Shown here: in pieces, positions 60,368 through 64,000 of the stretch
Layout: each line of letters begins with the position of its first letter
How positions within the stretch are numbered: the first letter of the stretch is position 1
Source of the DNA: Bacteroides sp.
GTDB lineage: Bacteria > Bacteroidota > Bacteroidia > Bacteroidales > Bacteroidaceae
Assembly (NCBI GenBank): GCA_021202275.1
Contig: JAJQDI010000010.1
Location: 276,142 to 340,141 of the forward strand
Reading direction: 5' to 3'
DNA: 64,000 nt
The notes under the pieces: model-generated
Seen by the model: only the letters and a program-made list of their open reading frames with translations
What the model was told of the DNA's origin: nothing
Databases searched by the model: none
Translations under genes and position numbers: made by a program

Positions 60368-61560
60368 TTTACATTCGGTTTAAAGTTGTTATACTTGGCG
60401 AAACGCTTCAGACGACGGCTGATGCTGCTTTGTACCACGTAATAATCGATCAGTGGCGCGAAAATGTTCATCAACAGAATAGCCAGCATCATACCTTCGG
60501 GATAACCGGGGTTCAGTACGCGAATGATGATCGCCATCATACCAATCAATAATCCATATATATATTTACCTGTTTCCGTACGGGCACCAGTAACCGGGTC
60601 TGTGGCCATAAACACAGCTCCGAAGCAGAAACCTCCCAGTACCAGATGTTCGTACCAGGGCATGTGCGCTATGGCAGTATCCGGACCGATCACATTGAAA
60701 ACCCAACCCATGAACGCGCCTCCTACAAAAACAGAGCACATTATTTTCCAGCTGGCTACCCCTGTATAGAGTAACAGAGCAGCACCCAGCAGAATAGCGA
60801 TGACGCTGGTTTCACCGATGGAACCGGGAATCAGGCCGGTAACCATATCCCAGGAGAATGCCGGATACCCTGTCGGGTCCGGAGCGGTAGAAGCCACTCC
60901 AAGAGCAGTAGCGGCCGTGAGACCATCTACATTCTGTCCAAGTCCCAGGATACTCTCTCCCGATACCCATACCGCATCTCCGGACATCTTGGTCGGATAG
61001 GCAAAGAACAGGAACGCGCGGGCCACCAGAGCTACATTGAACACATTCATCCCCGTACCTCCGAATACCTCTTTGGCAAAGATCACAGAAAATGCGGTGG
61101 CAATAGCCAGTATCCACAACGGACAGTCCACGGGAACGATCATAGGGATTAGGATACCCGATACAAGGAAGCCCTCATGGATCTCTTCATGCTTCCACTG
61201 AGCTACAATAAATTCAATCCCTAACCCTACTCCATAGGAAACGATGAGTTTAGGAAGGGTAGCCAGCAATCCATACAGGAACATCTGTATAAAAGTACCC
61301 TCCCCACCGGTGTAGGCATAGTGTTGATAGCCTACATTGTACATACCAAAGAGCAATGCCGGCACCAGAGCGATCACTACCATAGACATGATACGCTTGC
61401 TATCGATCGAGTCGTGGATATGAACTCCTGCTTTCGCGGTCTCGTTGGGTACAAACAGAAAAGTCTCAAACCCATCGAATACAGAGTGAAACGCATGAAG
61501 CTTTCCTCCCTCTTCAAAGTTCGGTTTTATCTTGTCGAGAAATTTTCTTAACGCTTTCAT
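60364..61560 (-). CDS. nqrB: Na+-NQR subunit B (Na+-translocating, covalent FMN)
   Basis: A 398-residue membrane subunit with about ten helices. KEVFGGTGMNVFNVALVARAFLFFAYP and NVDGLTAATALG (expected FMN threonine) are visible. Together with subunits D and E it forms the sodium path and quinone site. 21 bases after nqrA. Confidence 0.95.
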   Translation of the reverse strand: MKALRKFLDKIKPNFEEGGKLHAFHSVFDGFETFLFVPNETAKAGVHIHDSIDSKRIMSMVVIALVPALLFGMYNVGYQHYAYTGGEGTFIQMFLYGLLATLPKLIVSYGVGLGIEFIVAQWKHEEIHEGFLVSGILIPMIVPVDCPLWILAIATAFSVIFAKEVFGGTGMNVFNVALVARAFLFFAYPTKMSGDAVWVSGESILGLGQNVDGLTAATALGVASTAPDPTGYPAFSWDMVTGLIPGSIGETSVIAILLGAALLLYTGVASWKIMCSVFVGGAFMGWVFNVIGPDTAIAHMPWYEHLVLGGFCFGAVFMATDPVTGARTETGKYIYGLLIGMMAIIIRVLNPGYPEGMMLAILLMNIFAPLIDYYVVQSSISRRLKRFAKYNNFKPNVK

Positions 61561-61581
61561 TTATATTTTTCGTTTACATTA

Positions 61582-62934
61582 TTAACTCATTTCGGCACGC
61601 AGGTTGTCCAACCCTTCACGTACAATACGCTGCAACTCCATTTTGGAAGAACATACAAATTCGCACAAAGCGAAATCTTCCGGAGCCACTTCGTAAATAC
61701 CCAACTGCTCCATCCGATCAATATCTCCGGCAATGATCGCCTTGATCAGATATTCCGGCATGATATCCATGGGCAGTACCCGGTCGTACTCATGAGACAT
61801 GATCATGTGACGATGGCCTCCCTTGACACGGGCATCCAACACATATTCTTTCTTTTTACCCATCAGCCAGCTGAAATACGAACGGCTGACACTGAACTGA
61901 TCAAAACGAGGCATGATCCAACCCAGTACTTCATGAATGTCATCCCCTTCGGGAATTACAGTCAGCTGATTGTCAAACGCTCCCAGGAAACCATTCGGAG
62001 AAATTTTCTTACCGGTAAGCACATTGCCGCTGATGTAACGCAGGTCTATCTCCTTATGTACATTGCCACTGAACACATCGGTGAGCAACGCCCCTACTTT
62101 CAGTTTGCAATACCCGGTTTTTATCACCTCCGACCCAGTCAGTGCGACCGTACGGGTAAAGTCGATACGTCCGGTATTGAACAGGCGACCGATAAAGATC
62201 ACCTCCTGAGCACCGATGGTCCAAACGACCTCTTCTTTATTGATAGGATCGAGATGATTGATCTGTACGCCTACATTTCCCGCGGGATGCGGTCCGTCAA
62301 AAGCCGTTACAATTACATTTTTAGCCTGGGTAAGTGCGTCGGATTTCTGATCGGCACGAATGCTCAGGTATGTTTTGGCAATCTTAGCCAGTGCGTCAAG
62401 ACCTGTCTGGAAATTTGTTTCCTCTCCTTTCAGAGCAAATTCAAAGTCAGGGGCTAAGGGACTGCTATCAAACGCGGAGACAAAAATCGCTTTAGGCAAA
62501 ATAGTCGGATTGGCCACTACCTGATAAGGACGTTCTTTGAAGAAAGCAAAGATCCCGGATTCCAGAAGAGCAGCTTTCACCTGATTTCCATTCAGCAGGG
62601 AAACCTCTTTTTTACCAAACTCTTCGTAGTCCTGCTCTTCGGCAGCCTGAACAGTTATGCTCATCACTTTACGACGGGCACCACGCTCTACACTTGTCAC
62701 AACACCGCTCACCGGCGAAACGAATTTAACTTCGGGGTGATTCTTGTCAATAAACAAAGGTCCTCCCGCCATCACATACTCCTGTTCTTTGACAACAACT
62801 TTGGGAGTAACGCCATGAAAATCATCGGGTATCAAAGCATAAAACCCGGGTTCTTTCACAGACAAGAACTCCGTCGCCGCTTTGCCTTTGAGGTTGATGT
62901 CAAGGCCCTTACGTAACTTAATTACACTTGCCAT
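61582..62934 (-). CDS. nqrA: Na+-NQR subunit A
   Basis: A 450-residue peripheral subunit, first gene of the operon. KLRKGLDINLKGKA at the start, DFHGVTPKVVVKEQEYV, FDGPHPAGNVGVQI and the late CSSKMELQRIVREGL region are typical. NqrA distinguishes this from the related Rnf complex, which has RnfC instead. Promoter box at 62970. Confidence 0.97.
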   Translation of the reverse strand: MASVIKLRKGLDINLKGKAATEFLSVKEPGFYALIPDDFHGVTPKVVVKEQEYVMAGGPLFIDKNHPEVKFVSPVSGVVTSVERGARRKVMSITVQAAEEQDYEEFGKKEVSLLNGNQVKAALLESGIFAFFKERPYQVVANPTILPKAIFVSAFDSSPLAPDFEFALKGEETNFQTGLDALAKIAKTYLSIRADQKSDALTQAKNVIVTAFDGPHPAGNVGVQINHLDPINKEEVVWTIGAQEVIFIGRLFNTGRIDFTRTVALTGSEVIKTGYCKLKVGALLTDVFSGNVHKEIDLRYISGNVLTGKKISPNGFLGAFDNQLTVIPEGDDIHEVLGWIMPRFDQFSVSRSYFSWLMGKKKEYVLDARVKGGHRHMIMSHEYDRVLPMDIMPEYLIKAIIAGDIDRMEQLGIYEVAPEDFALCEFVCSSKMELQRIVREGLDNLRAEMS

Positions 62935-62969
62935 GCTATATTTAAAATAATGGTTTCATAATTTGAGCG

Positions 62970-62977
62970 CAAAAGTA
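62970..62977 (-). promoter_or_regulatory. -7 box of the nqr operon
   Basis: TACTTTTG on the minus strand fits TAnnTTTG, 36 bases before the nqrA start. The -33 box is not clear. Confidence 0.55.
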
Positions 62978-63514
62978 ATAAATAATAATGTGATTACAGA
63001 TGAATTCGGGAAGGAATTAAAGAAAAAAATCCGTAATCAAATCCGTTAACGCACACAAAGACAGAAAATGGCTATTATTACCCACGAAAGGAACTACCGG
63101 AAGTACAAGATTTTTCTTTATTTTGTATCTCTATTGTGTGATAAAAAAACATCCACCCTGCTACAGACTACAGATTAAAAAAAGAAAGTAATAAGAACTC
63201 ATTTTATGTATATGCTTCTTATACAGTATACTATGTTTCTACGGATAACGGAGGATCAAACATACTACCAATGAAGAACCTTCATTTATAGAAAAGTTTA
63301 ATAGTTCGTCTACAGAGATAGCCTGTAGAGACGCACGGTGTGCACGGGTGTGCGGAATAAATCGTTAGCATGTGAGATCATATCATTTATTTCAATTATT
63401 TACATGTGATTTTTTACCCGGAGGATTTCAAACCTTTCTTTTTCCAAAAGCTATCCAAAGAAAATTCATTTATTCTGATCTCAAATGACACCCATTTATT
63501 CTGATTTCCTCTGA
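62978..63514. other. Gene-free region upstream of nqrA
   Basis: No convincing gene. A GAGACGCACGGTGTGC copy lies at 63328-63343 as a half of the dispersed palindrome, and CATTTATTCTGAT occurs twice (about 63468 and 63493). Confidence 0.5.
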
Positions 63515-63802
63515 AAACCCGGAGGGTTTAATATGCGTACCCCCCAGTGAAGCGGAGCATAGCGCAGCGACTGGGGGTAGTAAGATCTACACCTCTCTTC
63601 AACCCCAAAGTGGGTTGAACGATTCTATTCTAAATAAAACCCTGTCAAACCTTGCTCATCCTATGTAGAACGAAGTGTTTCTATATTCAACCCACTTCGG
63701 GGTTGACTGCAGATGCATCAGCTATACCCCCAGTCGCTTCGTTACGGGCTATGCCCTTCCTTCGCCTCACTGGGGGTATGCACATTCAAGCCCTCCGGGC
63801 TT
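63515..63802. repeat. Nested palindromic element
   Basis: Symmetric set of hairpins: AAACCCGGAGGGTTT (63515) with inverted partner AAGCCCTCCGGGCTT (63788); hairpins with CCCCCAGT/ACTGGGGG at 63538-63580 and, inverted, 63725-63778 (both hold CATAGC and GCGACTGGGGG); and TTCAACCC/GGGTTGAA hairpins at 63599-63618 and, inverted, near 63686-63705. The middle about 65 bases have no gene. Confidence 0.85.
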
Positions 63803-63865
63803 TCCAGGGAAATGGGATCATTGGATGAAATGAATGACATTTGGATAGCTCCGTAAAGCTCAAAG

Positions 63866-63994
63866 TATTTTTCCGGACACCAGTGCATATTTGCGTCTCC
63901 GCAGTGCAGGTCCAACAAAAAATAATCCCGCAGTTATGTGCATTTCCATTCGGCGTGCTGAGACGCACGTCGTGCACTAGTGTCCGCTAAAATA
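63866..63994. repeat. Short inverted-repeat element at the window end
   Basis: 22-base ends (63866-63887 and 63973-63994) match as reverse complements at 19 of 22 positions (TGCACT.GTGTCCG..AAAATA). Inside are GCGTCTC and GAGACGCACG, and CTCCGCAGTGCAGGTCC, almost the same as a segment in the 55-kb element (near 55259). It could be a MITE or a solo IS end. Confidence 0.6.
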
Positions 63995-64000
63995 ATTTAA

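Noticed and set aside
57102..62934. Rnf complex instead of NQR
   Set aside because: NqrA and a FAD/[2Fe-2S] NqrF are present and there is no RnfB/RnfC ferredoxin-type subunit.
63786..63977. 63-codon minus-strand frame at the window end
   Set aside because: Made of the dispersed palindromic repeats; not protein-like.

Overview
The window comes from a Bacteroidales bacterium, probably of the Parabacteroides/Tannerella side of the order, though sequence reading alone does not fix the genus. The evidence is TonB-dependent receptors with N-terminal CarboxypepD_reg-like domains, a secreted GH2 beta-galactosidase and GH29 alpha-L-fucosidase, DUF1573, DUF1460 and DUF1015 proteins, a complete Na+-translocating NADH:quinone reductase operon, few Shine-Dalgarno sequences, and many promoters of the Bacteroidetes type (TTTG, 19-21 bases, TAnnTTTG). 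Most of the window is ordinary core chromosome with some accessory genes. No prophage, transposase, rRNA or CRISPR array is visible.

Layout. 1-3160: AddAB-like recombination nuclease/helicase pair (the first gene is cut by the window edge). 3629-4750: a response-regulator/histidine-kinase hybrid split by one in-frame amber codon. 4784-5719: UDP-glucuronate decarboxylase. 5883-8108: a tightly packed GNAT / PP-loop (IbrA-like) / ParB-like (IbrB-like) operon. 8435-15173: lipoprotein hydrolase, fucosidase, tRNA-Asp, aminotransferase, YqgE, and a recR-led operon. 15196-15487: a large inverted repeat that forms two mirror-image promoters for recR and a sodium symporter. 15491-21866: symporter, engB, galM-like lipoprotein, DUF1573 and an OPT transporter. 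21867-22487: strongly structured noncoding DNA with 23-base tandem repeats. 22488-31346: esterase, beta-galactosidase, DUF1460, SGNH hydrolase, membrane protein, a 59-codon gene and fumC. 31375-42314: lipB, a TonB receptor with a divergent AraC regulator, and a metal cluster (Cys-rich protein, TonB receptor, periplasmic HMA protein, CopA). 42579-47617: a lipoprotein frameshifted in an A7 tract, then rsmG, an MBL hydrolase and gcvP. 47918-50502: an orphan HpaII-family protein coupled to a secreted C39-type peptidase, then a YigZ protein. 50973-54950: DUF1015, two small genes, serA and serC. 55553-62934: dbpA-like helicase and nqrABCDEF. 62935-64000: no gene, but several nested palindromic elements.

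Genes that work together: serC/serA (serine synthesis) and gcvP (glycine cleavage) belong to one-carbon metabolism; GH29, GH2, GalM, esterase and SGNH hydrolase suggest host- or plant-glycan use; the CopA cluster suggests copper handling; NQR supplies the sodium gradient that the SSS symporter can use.

The most unusual signals are the GNAT-IbrA-IbrB cassette, the HpaII-like protein with an apparent loss of the catalytic lysine and no partner methylase, two genes broken by single-base events, and a family of miniature inverted-repeat elements sharing GAGACGCAC palindromes and ATCGTAAAT-type ends.
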